From: Sporothrix humicola
Taxonomy: Eukaryota > Ascomycota > Sordariomycetes > Ophiostomatales > Ophiostomataceae
DNA: 22,387 bases
Assembly (NCBI GenBank): GCA_021396245.1
Contig: WNYE01000170.1
Location: 1-22,387 of the forward strand
Reading direction: 5' to 3'
Shown here: positions 1 through 8,797 of the stretch, one piece after another
Numbering within the stretch: position 1 is the stretch's first letter
Layout: each line of letters begins with the position of its first letter
The notes under the pieces: generated by a model
What the model saw: the letters and a program-made list of their open reading frames with translations, nothing else
The model's database searches: none
Told to the model about the DNA's origin: nothing
Made by a program: the position numbers and the translations under genes

Positions 1-327
1 CTTTAAAATACTTTACTTTAAAAAAGTTTAAATACTTTATTTATTTATAAAGTTAATAAAAACTATTACTTTATAACTTCGTTAATTTTTTAAAATTAAA
101 AAAAAATATAAATAATAAACGCCGACGGTATAATAACGTATCGCCGAAATAAAAACTTTTTATTTTAATTTTTTTTTAAATTATTCGTTTATTTTTAGTT
201 TAACTCGTTATATAAGTAAAATAACTTTTACTTTAGTTAATAAATTTAAATTATTCGGTAAGTGAAAGTTTATTTATTAAAAACTTTTTTTATTTTTTTT
301 ATTTTATTTTTTATTATTTTTATTTTT

Positions 328-349
328 ACCGAGTTATTTTTACGGTTAC
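328..349 (+). repeat. diverged direct repeat, copy 1
   Basis: This segment (core accgagttattttta followed by cggttac) is repeated at 687-708, where the cg is replaced by ta. The spacing is 359 bp. The two copies match at 20 of 22 positions inside otherwise low-complexity AT-rich sequence, so it is more than compositional noise. It may be what is left of tandem units or element ends after RIP. Confidence 0.5.
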
Positions 350-505
350 TTTGTTTTTTTATTTTAAATTATAAGTTATTAAAAAATAAAACTTTTTATA
401 AGTAATAAAGTTAAAAAGTTTTAAAATAACTTTTTTCGAAAAACTTAATTAAAACGTTTAAAATTTTAATTTAATAAAAATATAAAACTTTTAATATAAA
501 TTTTT

Positions 506-526
506 TATATATATATATATATATAT
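506..526. repeat. (TA)n microsatellite
   Basis: Ten consecutive TA units plus one T inside the AT-rich block. Simple repeat with no further significance visible. Confidence 0.9.
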
Positions 527-686
527 TATTTAATACTTTTAAATTAAATAAAAAAGTATAAAAAATACGTAATTATACTTATATATTATAAAATATAACG
601 ATATAATAATAAGTTTTTTTTTAAAAATTTTAACGGGTGCCGAGTCCCCCGTTTAAAAACCCTTTATTAATATAATATTTACTTTC

Positions 687-708
687 ACCGAGTTATTTTT
701 ATAGTTAC
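687..708 (+). repeat. diverged direct repeat, copy 2
   Basis: Partner of 328-349. It sits exactly where the CpA-free block ends: the flanking cacc at 686-689 and ccat near 711-714 are the first CpA sites in the window. The right copy is therefore less mutated than the left and may mark the boundary of the RIP target. Confidence 0.5.
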
Positions 709-798
709 ACCATTTTCTTTTAACTTGATACTGGCGGTGTTTTCTTATTTAAAGTGTGTTTAAATATCTACTAAAAATCTTATCCGTGTAAAAATAAC

Positions 799-1397
799 TT
801 AATCTTTCGTACACGCCACAAAGTTATCACCGCTGGCTCCATTGTGCGTAATAAGGCTATCAAAGTTGCCCTTAGAGTCAAAGATGACCCTGTCGGCACC
901 AGGCGAGCCACCCGAGTAGACCTGATAGCTGGACAGGATGGGAAACTCATACCACGGCGCGGAAGTTGGGAAGCTGAAGCCCTCGTAGTCATTGTACTGG
1001 TGAGGGTACTTGTCGGAGCCTGTTTCGACCCGCTGTTAGCACGATGCCGTGCATCCACACCGCGACGTCAAATCGGAATTCGTTGGAAGTATGAATTCTT
1101 ACCAAGGGTTTGGCCAGACTTATAGAGAGAATAACCCTTCGCGAGCGCCTCATCGATATCCGTCTGCCAGTAGCAGACGCCACCGCACGTGTAGACGCAG
1201 CTGTCTCGGGTCTCGACAGGTGAGGAGGACACCACACCAGCCAAGGCAGACAGGCCCAGCACCAAGGCAGACAGAGAGGGCAACTGGTGACAAGAGGAAG
1301 AGAAGAGGTTGTTAGCTGGGCATGATCATTGACGATTTGAAGTGGGGGCGGGGGAGGGGGGATGCAATATCGTGCATCCCACGCTGTTGCGCACCAT
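799..1397 (-). CDS. secreted guanyl-specific ribonuclease, T1/N1 family
   Basis: Predicted extracellular endoribonuclease cleaving single-stranded RNA after guanosine. Model: exons 1397-1383, 1283-1103 and 1019-799, giving 138 aa. The second intron (1102-1020) has donor GTAAGA, branch GCTAAC and acceptor ACAG; splicing it restores the catalytic loop YPHQYNDYEGF. Catalytic residues Tyr70, His72, Glu90, Arg109 and His124 have exactly the spacing of RNase T1 Tyr38, His40, Glu58, Arg77 and His92 (constant offset 32, no indels). The four cysteines (34, 38, 42, 135) match Cys2, 6, 10 and 103. A hydrophobic signal peptide ends near residue 25, followed by SPVETR, which may be trimmed. The frame at 1283 opens with TTG, so a 5' exon is required; ATG 1397 with donor GTGGGA gives MVRNS-LPSLSALVLGL. 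A donor at 1394 (134 aa) is also possible. It has the short T1 size, without the long loops of ribotoxins. Confidence 0.93.
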
Positions 1398-2772
1398 CTT
1401 GAGTTTGAGGACAGAGGGATGAGGTATTGTCTGTTGACGACACAGAAGCGGCGAGGGGATAAAGCTGTGAATAACACGGTGCGGGCAAGACGCAGAAAAG
1501 GGGAAAGGGAGAAGATTGGCGAGGGAATCGGGCATAACTTATATTTATATGCCTTTTCTGCCAGGGAGAGGACAGACAGGACCGAACATGAGGATCAAAG
1601 GAGCGCGGGTGGTAATACCTTGGACGACGATAGAGCCATTGCACTCACAAGCTACGTCGTTTTAGGGAGGAGGGCCGCTGTCGAGCGGCCGGACCCCCAG
1701 CCAGGCGAGCCCATCACAACGTGCACTTGTGCACGACTTCGAAGATGTCTGCGGATTGGACTGGAAGACATCGGATGGCTGGACGGGGATTGGTCTACAA
1801 CGAGATCGCCGACGATACAACCTTCCAGATCTGGCCTACCCCGTGCGCCGCTGCATGGTTCAAAGTGGAAGAGCCAGCGGCCTGCACTATCTGCACATGA
1901 AAAATATTGGCCAGGAGTACCGTGGCTCGGTGGCCATTTCTCGACACTGCCCTGGCCGCTCTTTGGAGACGAGTGTCACTTGTACGCAAATCCGAGACGC
2001 CGGCGGCGCACTTCACGGAACGCACCTGCTGAATTTGCGCTGGCTATTGGCCAAGCACTTGCCTTTCCAGGAGATTTTTACGATGCCCACCCCTGTCACC
2101 AAAGAGGGGCGAAGGAAAACAAGCGTCGATCTCTCCCGCCGATCGCCGCCTATTAAAAACGTTATCTTGACCACCCCACGCCTTCTCCGGCACCTGCCCG
2201 CTCATCATCCTTGGCGGCTTGATTTTGCGGGTGGCACTGCGCCTGTCCTCGGTAGACGTTCTTGGCCACTTAGCTGCCACGAGACGAGTGTGATGAAGAA
2301 AGCAACGACAAGACAACGAGCACATCCCGCTTATAACAAACTCGACTCACAATGCCCAGGTGGGTTTTCTGTTCTGCGAATTGCCTTTCATCGCACTCGC
2401 ACAAAACACGCGCAGCTCAATTGTCACACATGGCCACACCGAGAATCCTGGATGCATGGCTGGTCATTGAATGGTCGTAGAAAAATACGCACACCATGCA
2501 ATTTATGAGTTAGACCGATCCCGCGAGGTGTTATTAAGTAGGGCTACCGAATGGTCTTATCGGGCGGCTGAGCGATCCCGTCAAGGTCTGATACATTGGG
2601 TAATATACATGCATAGAGTCGTGGTTGGTGGTCTTGTCAAAAGATGCCCAGCCCAAGTGATCATCACAGACATGGTCACAAAGGAATAGAACCGGAAGGC
2701 GGCAACGAAGCGTATGACTGAAACAGAGCAAACGACGATAAGATACAACATAAATCCCGGAGACCACGGACG
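1398..2772. other. intergenic region between RNase and AA9 genes
   Basis: This holds the RNase promoter and the sequence downstream of the AA9 gene. Two overlapping plus-strand open frames (1362-2156 and 1729-2508) lack any recognisable domain, look compositionally random and contradict each other. A short frame at 1745-1900 (ATG to TGA, 51 codons) uses more gene-like codons and contains a run reading VYNEIADDTTFQIWPTPCAA, but I do not recognise it. No tRNA or repeat was seen. Confidence 0.5.
1542..1549 (-). promoter_or_regulatory. TATA box of the T1-type ribonuclease gene
   Basis: On the minus strand this reads TATAAATA, about 145-152 nt upstream of the proposed ATG at 1397. Its position supports transcription starting upstream of that ATG and so supports the extra 5' exon. 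Pattern match only. Confidence 0.5.
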
Positions 2773-3646
2773 TTAAGCTGCAAAGCCGGACCACACATCG
2801 CCACCGGGGCACGTGTATGTCGTTGCTGTGCTTGAATATATGTCGATCTTGAATAATGTCAGTTGCTGGTACAAATTCATCGGAACAAAACGGCGACGAA
2901 CATGGCCCGGACATCTTGAAGACATCCCAGAAACCGTGCAAATATTGCCCCAATAAACGCTAGAACGATGCCAGATCACTTACCATCACGCCCGGATCGG
3001 TCATTGACGCATACGTTGGGATGCTGTACATGTGGCTTGCCGGGGGAAGTGCTGAGCCGCTCCCAGAGACCACCAACTGAGCACATTCCGGGTAAAACTG
3101 CGGCGTGTTGGACTGGTGCAGGGCCAGCAATTCATGTCGGATGAGATAATTACCGGGCTGTAGGCTCTTAGGGATGGCACTCGACCACTTCAGGGTCTTG
3201 TACACCACGGCGGTGCCCCAGTTGGTGCCGGTAAGGGGTGGTGCGGTAAGGCCAAGCTGGTCGATTTTGAACCAGCTCTTGCCAGCCCCCGTGCAGGACG
3301 AAAACTCGCCGTCGCACCTGTACATCCACACCATGACAGGGCCTTGCTGGTGTGTCCATTGCTTCCACACGGCCGTGATGTTGTCGCCGGCAGCAATGGG
3401 CGCCGACAGTTGCGCCGATGTACCGCCGTTGCACATCATCATGGGGCTTGTTGATGTCATGATGGGATTGTAGTCGGGCCACTGGCGCTGGATAGTCTGT
3501 CCAGACGTCGACGGAGCAAACCCATTATAGCCGTTGTAGGTCTTGCCGCCGATGACATAGCTTGTAACTGCACCATGGCTGCTGACCAGCGTGGCCAGCG
3601 AGACCAAGGAAACGAGAAAAGCGACGTTCATGTTGACCAAGGCCAT
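2773..3646 (-). CDS. AA9 lytic polysaccharide monooxygenase (former GH61), secreted
   Basis: Copper-dependent enzyme that oxidatively cleaves cellulose or related beta-glucans outside the cell. Exons 3646-2984 and 2847-2773 give 245 aa. The intron (2983-2848, 136 nt) has donor GTAAGT, branch CTGAC and acceptor CAAG; splicing adds the family-typical C-terminus with a TYTCPGGDVWSG stretch. The signal peptide is residues 1-23, exposing the N-terminal His24 (HGAVTSY). The copper brace is His24 and His99 (in WTHQQGPVMVW), with axial Tyr185 in QFYPECAQL; second-sphere His171 (RHELLALH) and Gln183 are present. Cys72 and Cys188 fit the conserved disulfide, and Asn89 lies in an NIT sequon. Mature length about 222 aa, a single-domain enzyme without CBM1. 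ATG 3646 is chosen; a second in-frame ATG at 3631 would also give a signal peptide. The open frame extends upstream without another ATG. Substrate and C1/C4 regioselectivity cannot be read from the sequence. Confidence 0.96.
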
Positions 3647-5606
3647 GTCGATTTGAGTGCAGTCTTTTGTTTTGCTAGAGGTAGAGAATAATAGGGGGAG
3701 GCACAGAATTTCCAAGTCGAAGGGTGGGTGACGATTTCATCTTTGATCGAGTGAACGAGAGCGTGTATTTGTATTTATATAGGGCGAACCAGCACCGTAA
3801 GCATGCCTCATCTATGTATTCCGAATTCCATGTATTCCAACCAGTATTTCAGCAGCGCCTGTCCTCCCACCGCTGCCACATTCGTGGCGAATACCTCGGT
3901 CTCGTTTCGTGACGGCCAAGTCGGCACGGGACCCGAGGCAGGACCATGTCTCTGATGGCTCCCGGCAATGGCGGATCGCGACAGTAGCATTCATATGAAG
4001 CCCAAACGTGGTATACAACGGCGGATTTTCAGCCGTAGTCTGCCAACGGGTCGCAGGCCTCTCGATGTTTCCAGTCGAGCACCATCAACCACAAGGATGG
4101 TCCGTGTAAATAGATTGCATGAGCACGTTTGATCAGGTTCATTATTTCAAATATGTCATCAGGCTTGTGCATCTAGAGCGATGTTCCAGTTGCGTCTGTG
4201 TTGCGTGCCGACAGCCGATAGTTTGCGACGATTCAAAGGTGACTCCCGCTTCTATCGGCTTCTTGGTGTCGGTTGTACTTGATCACAGTCCCACCATACC
4301 CAAGGAAGGGCGCTCATGAGGGCGACGAAGAGTATATTGGGTTTCGAGAATAAAGGTGCTGGGGTACAGATCCAATATACAACGTTGGGGCGGAAAACCG
4401 GAACATCAACTTGTGCGCCACGGTCGGGCAAGAGCAGCCTCATCCCAGAGCCAGGTTTGTCCCGAATAAGGGTCCCGTCGTATGGATAAATGAGGGTAGG
4501 TGTGGTGGCAGGCTTCCCCCGCCCCCCGAGAAGGCACTGAGAAAAAAAATAGAAGGCAGTACGATGTATATGGATATTTACATGTATAATAGGTTTGGCT
4601 GTTGAGTTGACTTTTAGAGAAAGTAAGGCTGGTTGTCTGGTTACAGACTCGAAAATGTTCTGCTGGTTTTGCCACAGGCGCGAGTGCTGGTAGTAAGCAT
4701 TAATAGAATCTCAAAATTGAAAGGAGCCAGCCCTATTCAAGTCCGTTTTAAGATATTTGTCAGTTTTACAAAATAGAATAATATGCTTATGTGAATGATA
4801 TACTTTATCCTTCATTGAAACTTGATTGTTGTGTTTAAAGCTCATTCCCTGTCTTGCAATCCGCAGTCTTACACCGTATCCAAGCTTTTCTCAAGGCGAA
4901 GCAAACAGACATCAGGATGCCATGTTGTACACGTATTCTCATCCTGTCTCTACGGAGAGACCATATATCGGTGACATACCATCAGTGACAAGGCAGGACC
5001 ACGCTGCCAGGAGACCTCGTTGCCAGGAAAAAGAGAGCGCACAAGATCGCCACAGACACTTGGCAGGAATCAGAGGGCAGTCCGAATCCTTGTGGGTGCT
5101 TCTTTGTTGTTACGCTGTAGACTGTATTGTACACAAATTACATGTCCTGGTGAGTTGTCTTGTGCATACAGACTGCAGACACAGAAGCCTCCTCTCATAC
5201 TGTGCTGTCTGCATCACAAAGGGGAAACCTTTCATTGCTATACGTGCACACGCCTGGACGTGAATGCACTGCCTTCGAACGACACACCGCGCTGGAAGTA
5301 TTCACCTGAATTGAATGTGAAAAGAAGAAGCAACAACTGGCAGTCGCTAATGGGATTAATTAATAGTTAACCCACAACGAACATCAAAAAAATCAAACCA
5401 GCAACAACATTGACGGGGGGGCATTCATGGCGCCGCCGAGACACCAATAGTTACAAGATAATAATCCTGGATTTGCAGCCAAGACGACACCAAAGTGACC
5501 TGCAAGGTTGAAGTTCAACTGAACTGGACGTCATAAGAAAACCGAGCGTCCTGAGGCACATAGTCTAGAAGCAAAAAGTATCACGAGCCCACCATCCGCT
5601 GTGGTC
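3647..5606. other. divergent intergenic region, AA9 to membrane-protein gene
   Basis: About 2 kb between two divergently transcribed genes. It includes the AA9 promoter on the left and presumably the promoter of the gene starting at 5607 on the right. A minus-strand frame around 4252-4540 sits behind a pyrimidine tract ending in CAG and could be a stray exon, but shows no known motif. Several plus-strand frames of 60-145 codons (e.g. 4826-5263, 5020-5370) look random. No RNA gene or transposon was recognised. Confidence 0.5.
3772..3781 (-). promoter_or_regulatory. TATA box of the AA9 gene
   Basis: Minus-strand TATATAAATA, about 126-135 nt upstream of ATG 3646, preceded by CGCCC. Its placement is close to that of the TATA box before the RNase gene. 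Strong TATA elements are typical of inducible secreted-enzyme genes; the inducer is not visible. Confidence 0.6.
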
Positions 5607-6618
5607 ATGTTCCATGGAACCGTAGTGCAGAGAAGCACGGGCGTCCAGACGGCTTGCATAAACAACGAAGATGCACAGGGCCGGCACGCAGAGGTACAGT
5701 ACGCCGAGTTTGATGTACATGCTGCTCCAGAAGTCCTTTTCGCCAGTACAGTGGTGGGCGAGGCCCAAAGAGCGGATGGACTCGGCCGGTATTGCGGTGC
5801 TACCACCAGTGCGCCAGGGCTCGCCACGGCATGGGAGAGGGAAGCGCCGATCAATGGCCGAGAGGTTGAAAATGCCCTTGGTACACAACCCAAGGCTTTT
5901 CTATGCCGCCTATGGCAATGGGTGAGGCGGAAGCCTTTCCTGGCTGCCGCAGCGACCGTACTTTTGCTTGGCACCATTGGGCTGGCTGCAATCCCCGTTA
6001 TCCTGCACCACTTGTCGGTCGGTGAAGTCGGATATGACAGGTACGAAGAAGACGCGATGCCAGAACTCGCTCCAGCCAAAAACTCACCAACTGCTAACCC
6101 CCACTGCCCCAAGCTGCAGAACAAACTCTTCTGCTTCTGCACAGCCTGTATCTTGCTCGTCCTGCGCTTCACCAACGGCTTCTACGCCTGTCTTGCCAAC
6201 CAGCACTGTATGTGTAGCCACCATTAGTTTGACGTTTGGGCATGCCGCTGACAAGATTCTTGAGTAGTCCTTACCGGCTCACAATGAAAGCCAGTGCCAG
6301 AACAACGCCATGTGGACCACCAACATCTCCTACATGGGGGTAGCCGACAGCAGCGGCAAGACGTGGCCATACAGGTTGCTGGCTGTGCCAAACGCCGCCG
6401 ACTGTTGCCGTGTGTGCTTTTCTGGGTCTGCAGATGGATGTCAAGGCTGGGCATTTCTGCCCTGGGACAACACACCCGTACCATGCACCATCATTTACGG
6501 CTGGAACTCTACAAACGGAGTGTCCAAAACCTGCCCGGATGGCAGGGCACGTATTGAATTTGTAGAGGACTCGGGCCGGACGGGGAGCGTGGGAGGAGTT
6601 GGGCCATGTGGTTACTAG
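5607..6618 (+). CDS. single-pass membrane protein with extracellular Cys-rich domain
   Basis: No named family recognised with certainty. Three exons, 5607-6040, 6120-6207 and 6268-6618, give 290 aa. Intron 1 (79 nt) has donor GTACGA, branch GCTAAC and acceptor TGCAG; intron 2 (60 nt) has donor GTATGT, branch GCTGAC and acceptor GTAG. Splicing joins three reading frames into one coherent layout: a polar, presumably cytoplasmic N-terminus (1-110), a transmembrane helix (about 111-133, FLAAAATVLLLGTIG...), a Ser/Thr/Pro linker (about 146-175), then a Cys-rich domain (about 182-290) with ADCCRVCF, DGCQGW, PCTIIY and KTCPDG motifs. This CC-x2-C / GC-x-GW pattern resembles the PAN/Apple-like outer domains common in Pezizomycotina surface proteins. 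NIS and NST sequons fit an extracellular position. ATG 5607 has a purine at -3; an upstream exon cannot be excluded. Possible wall-associated or sensor role is inference only. Confidence 0.75.
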
Positions 6619-6988
6619 ACTGGGACGCATCTGGTGGAAGAGTACAATAGATATTGCCCGACCATGCCCTTTGTGTTGCTTGATATTTTTTTTTTTTTTT
6701 TTTTTTTTTTGGTTCTTCTGCTTCTTCGTTTCTGAAGATTATGTCATGGGTCGCTGTAGGACTGGTGGACCGAGCACGCCATGGCACGCTGATAAAACAA
6801 AAAAAAGTACACACTGAAATTTGCAGGAATAGATCGAAGCGGCGATGCATCGGCAGGTAGGACTGGAGCAATGTTGTCATAAATTTCATTACATTTTTTC
6901 TTTCGAGTCGGTGGTGATCTATACAGGTACAAATATTAGACACAGAAGTATCAAACTCTAGGAACAGAAGGATAAACAAGGTCTTGCC
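6619..6988. other. shared 3' region between convergent genes, with T25 tract
   Basis: 370 bp between the stop codons of the membrane-protein gene (+) and SLT11 (-). It contains an uninterrupted run of 25 T at 6686-6710 and a following T-rich stretch, plus T-rich or A-rich segments that could serve as poly(A) signals on either strand. No gene seen. Confidence 0.6.
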
Positions 6989-8044
6989 CTAGCCAGTTTG
7001 CTTTTTGCGCAGTTCTGGGAAGGCTGAGCGGCCATCCCGAATCATTTCCACCCGCTCTTCGCGGTTCATTGTTCCAACAGGACGAGATTGGCCCCACCGT
7101 ACCCTTAGAGGGCAGCCTGCAATAACCGCACGCCCCTGGCATGCTGCCGATGCTTTCTCCGCTGCCTCTCTTGTATCATAATTGACGAACGCACAATGAG
7201 ACATGTGCGAACAGATAAGCGACCGAATTTTGCCGTGCACTTTGAAGAAATCCCGAATCTTATATTCTGGTAGATCATCTTCGACACCGGTAACAAAAAG
7301 TGACATGATGCTTTCGTCAGCTGGCGGCAGCCAGTCTTTTGGTCCAGGTGGGGGTAGTGATGCAGGCCCTCTCCTCGGGCCGGTCCCTGATCGCCCAGGT
7401 CCGGCTCCGGCTGACCGTGCAGCTCTCGAGTCCCGAGTCCGGATCGGACCAGCGCCCCCAGCCCCTGCGCCCTTAGCAATGTTGCCTCCAGAGCTCGACG
7501 GCCCTGGCGAAGCAACGCCATGAGTCGTGTCAGATAGTGGCTTCCCTTCTTCGTCAACTTGTCGTCCCCTACGGAAATAGGGTTTGCTCTGGGCAAGGCG
7601 TTGTAGTAGCTCTCTAGCTTTATCATCCGTCTGCTCGTATTCTTCTGTGCCCACCAGGCCTTTTTCTATGGCCTCGCTGTTGTTTTGTGCAAAATATTCC
7701 CTGTTGATCTCCGACGAGGGGCCGGGAGCGACCATCTTAAGCGCGGCATCACGCACGGCAATCGGCAGGCCAAAAGAGAGGTCTAGAGTGCACGACTGGC
7801 AACAGTTTTTTAACCGTGCGCATGTCAAGCAGATCGTGGTGCGCTTCTTTCGTCCGTGGGCACGGCTCGCGGGCCAGCTGAAGACCGTAAATGGTCGGGT
7901 GCACAGCTTGCATTCGGCACCATAGTCTTCCTTAAGCATCCGAACATAAGGGTTTTCGGGCAAGCAATTTTCGCAAACGGATGGAAAGTCTGTTGCTTCC
8001 CAGCCGGACCGATTGATATCGGATTTGATCTGGGCTGGCGGCAT
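6989..8044 (-). CDS. SLT11: pre-mRNA-splicing factor Slt11/Ecm2 (RBM22 orthologue)
   Basis: Nuclear spliceosome component (NineTeen-complex related) that contacts U6 snRNA and the pre-mRNA near the catalytic centre. Intronless, 351 aa, ATG at 8044. The N-terminal zinc-binding region has cysteine pairs at 24/27, 45/48 and 72/75, then Cys81, 82 and 85, with family-typical FPSVCENCLPENPYVRMLK, ECKLCTRPFTVF and TICLTCARLKNCCQSC. A Gly/Ala/Pro-rich linker (about 185-240) leads to PKDWLPP and a single RRM (about 248-319) with RNP2 LFVTGV and RNP1 HCAFVNYD, then the conserved RWGQSRPVGTMNREER tail. Domain order and length match fungal Slt11. It is divergent from ERG6 with 1.1 kb between the start codons, and convergent with the membrane-protein gene. 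No missing residues noted. Confidence 0.95.
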   Translation of the reverse strand: MPPAQIKSDINRSGWEATDFPSVCENCLPENPYVRMLKEDYGAECKLCTRPFTVFSWPASRAHGRKKRTTICLTCARLKNCCQSCTLDLSFGLPIAVRDAALKMVAPGPSSEINREYFAQNNSEAIEKGLVGTEEYEQTDDKARELLQRLAQSKPYFRRGRQVDEEGKPLSDTTHGVASPGPSSSGGNIAKGAGAGGAGPIRTRDSRAARSAGAGPGRSGTGPRRGPASLPPPGPKDWLPPADESIMSLFVTGVEDDLPEYKIRDFFKVHGKIRSLICSHMSHCAFVNYDTREAAEKASAACQGRAVIAGCPLRVRWGQSRPVGTMNREERVEMIRDGRSAFPELRKKQTG

Positions 8045-8333
8045 AGCGGGAGACTGAAAGAAATCGAAGGAAAGAAAATTTGTTCGGAAGGTGTATTGTA
8101 AATTGGCGTGTTAAGAAGTGAAAGCCGTCTCGTATGATGGCCCTGGGTTGATGGGAAAGGCCGCTGTAAGATTTGAGAGTTTGTTGCAAGAAAGACACGA
8201 CGTGATTGCAAGTGCACGATGGCCGACGCGACGATTATGAGAATGGAGAAAGCGGCGAAGATTACCAGGCGCACGCTACAAACCTACAGTGGCAAAATGC
8301 AGTCGACAGTGGAAGGATGCTTACCAATAAATA

Positions 8334-8339
8334 CACGTG
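8334..8339. promoter_or_regulatory. E-box CACGTG (TACACGTGAC)
   Basis: Palindromic CACGTG core, the binding site class of bHLH factors such as Cbf1-like or SREBP-type regulators. It lies about 290 bp upstream of the SLT11 start. Sequence match only. Confidence 0.3.
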
Positions 8340-8791
8340 ACCTCCTTCTCGTATTCGCGAACCGGTCGCATCGCTTTGTTATTGCGCTATCTGCTGCGAT
8401 TAGATTCTGACGTCTGTCAAGTCTTATCAACCGCCGCATTGCAGATCCAGGCGCCAGGGTACCTTCGTCTTGGCATTTCATGTAATTACTATGTACGGAG
8501 TATTTCGTAGCGAAACTGAGCTTCGTGGACTTGCGAAGAGATACTTGTCAAGTACGGAGTACGCGCCAGCTAATGTGAGGTTGCGAATCTCCACGGTGCC
8601 ATACGTACACCAACTTACATAGCAAAGCTGTTGGCATCCGGGTACTGCCCCACAAGATTTTCAAGCGAAGAAAGAGGAGAAATGATCTCAAAACATGTCC
8701 TTCCAGGAAGGCTGAGATCGAAGGGCCGTTTGAAACGACATCCACAAGTACGACGTAATTCGCTGTACTTGCGAGTACGACTTGAGGCTAG

Positions 8792-8797
8792 CACGTG
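8792..8797. promoter_or_regulatory. E-box CACGTG (GCACGTGATAC)
   Basis: Second CACGTG core, about 370 bp upstream of the ERG6 ATG. Sterol genes in fungi can be controlled by the bHLH factor SREBP, which can also bind E-boxes, so this is a candidate sterol-response site. The assignment is inference. Confidence 0.3.

Larger units (their letters stand above)
1..685. repeat. AT-rich, RIP-mutated repeat block (scaffold-end type)
   Basis: Reading base by base, there is no CpA dinucleotide from position 1 to 685; the first CA is at 686-687. Only three TpG are seen (around 257, 353 and 638), while about 19 CpG remain. Loss of CpA and TpG with retention of CpG is the signature of fungal repeat-induced point mutation, which acts on duplicated DNA during the sexual cycle. 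No open reading frame survives and the original element cannot be identified. The block contains a (TA)10 run at 506-526, a short GC islet at 633-651 and one half of a diverged direct repeat. Probably a dead transposable element; the composition is seen directly, the TE origin is inferred. Confidence 0.85.

Noticed and set aside
799..1397. Ribotoxin (sarcin-like) identity for the T1-family gene
   Set aside because: Mature length and residue spacing equal RNase T1 with no insertions; ribotoxins need extra long basic loops that are absent.
1362..2508. Two overlapping plus-strand frames of about 260 codons each
   Set aside because: They overlap each other in different frames, are rich in Arg, His and Pro without domain structure, and one starts inside the RNase gene's 5' intron on the opposite strand.
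3174..3473. 99-codon plus-strand frame within the AA9 gene
   Set aside because: Antisense shadow of conserved AA9 coding sequence.
4252..4675. Minus-strand frames (63 and 89 codons) behind a TTTTTTTTCTCAG tract
   Set aside because: Could be imagined as an exon, but no partner exons, domain or promoter were found; kept only as a remark in the intergenic entry.
4826..5370. Plus-strand frames of 145 and 116 codons
   Set aside because: Overlap in different frames, low-quality composition, no recognisable motif or splice structure.
7203..7523. 106-codon plus-strand frame inside SLT11
   Set aside because: Opposite-strand shadow of the Gly/Pro-rich linker and RRM coding sequence.
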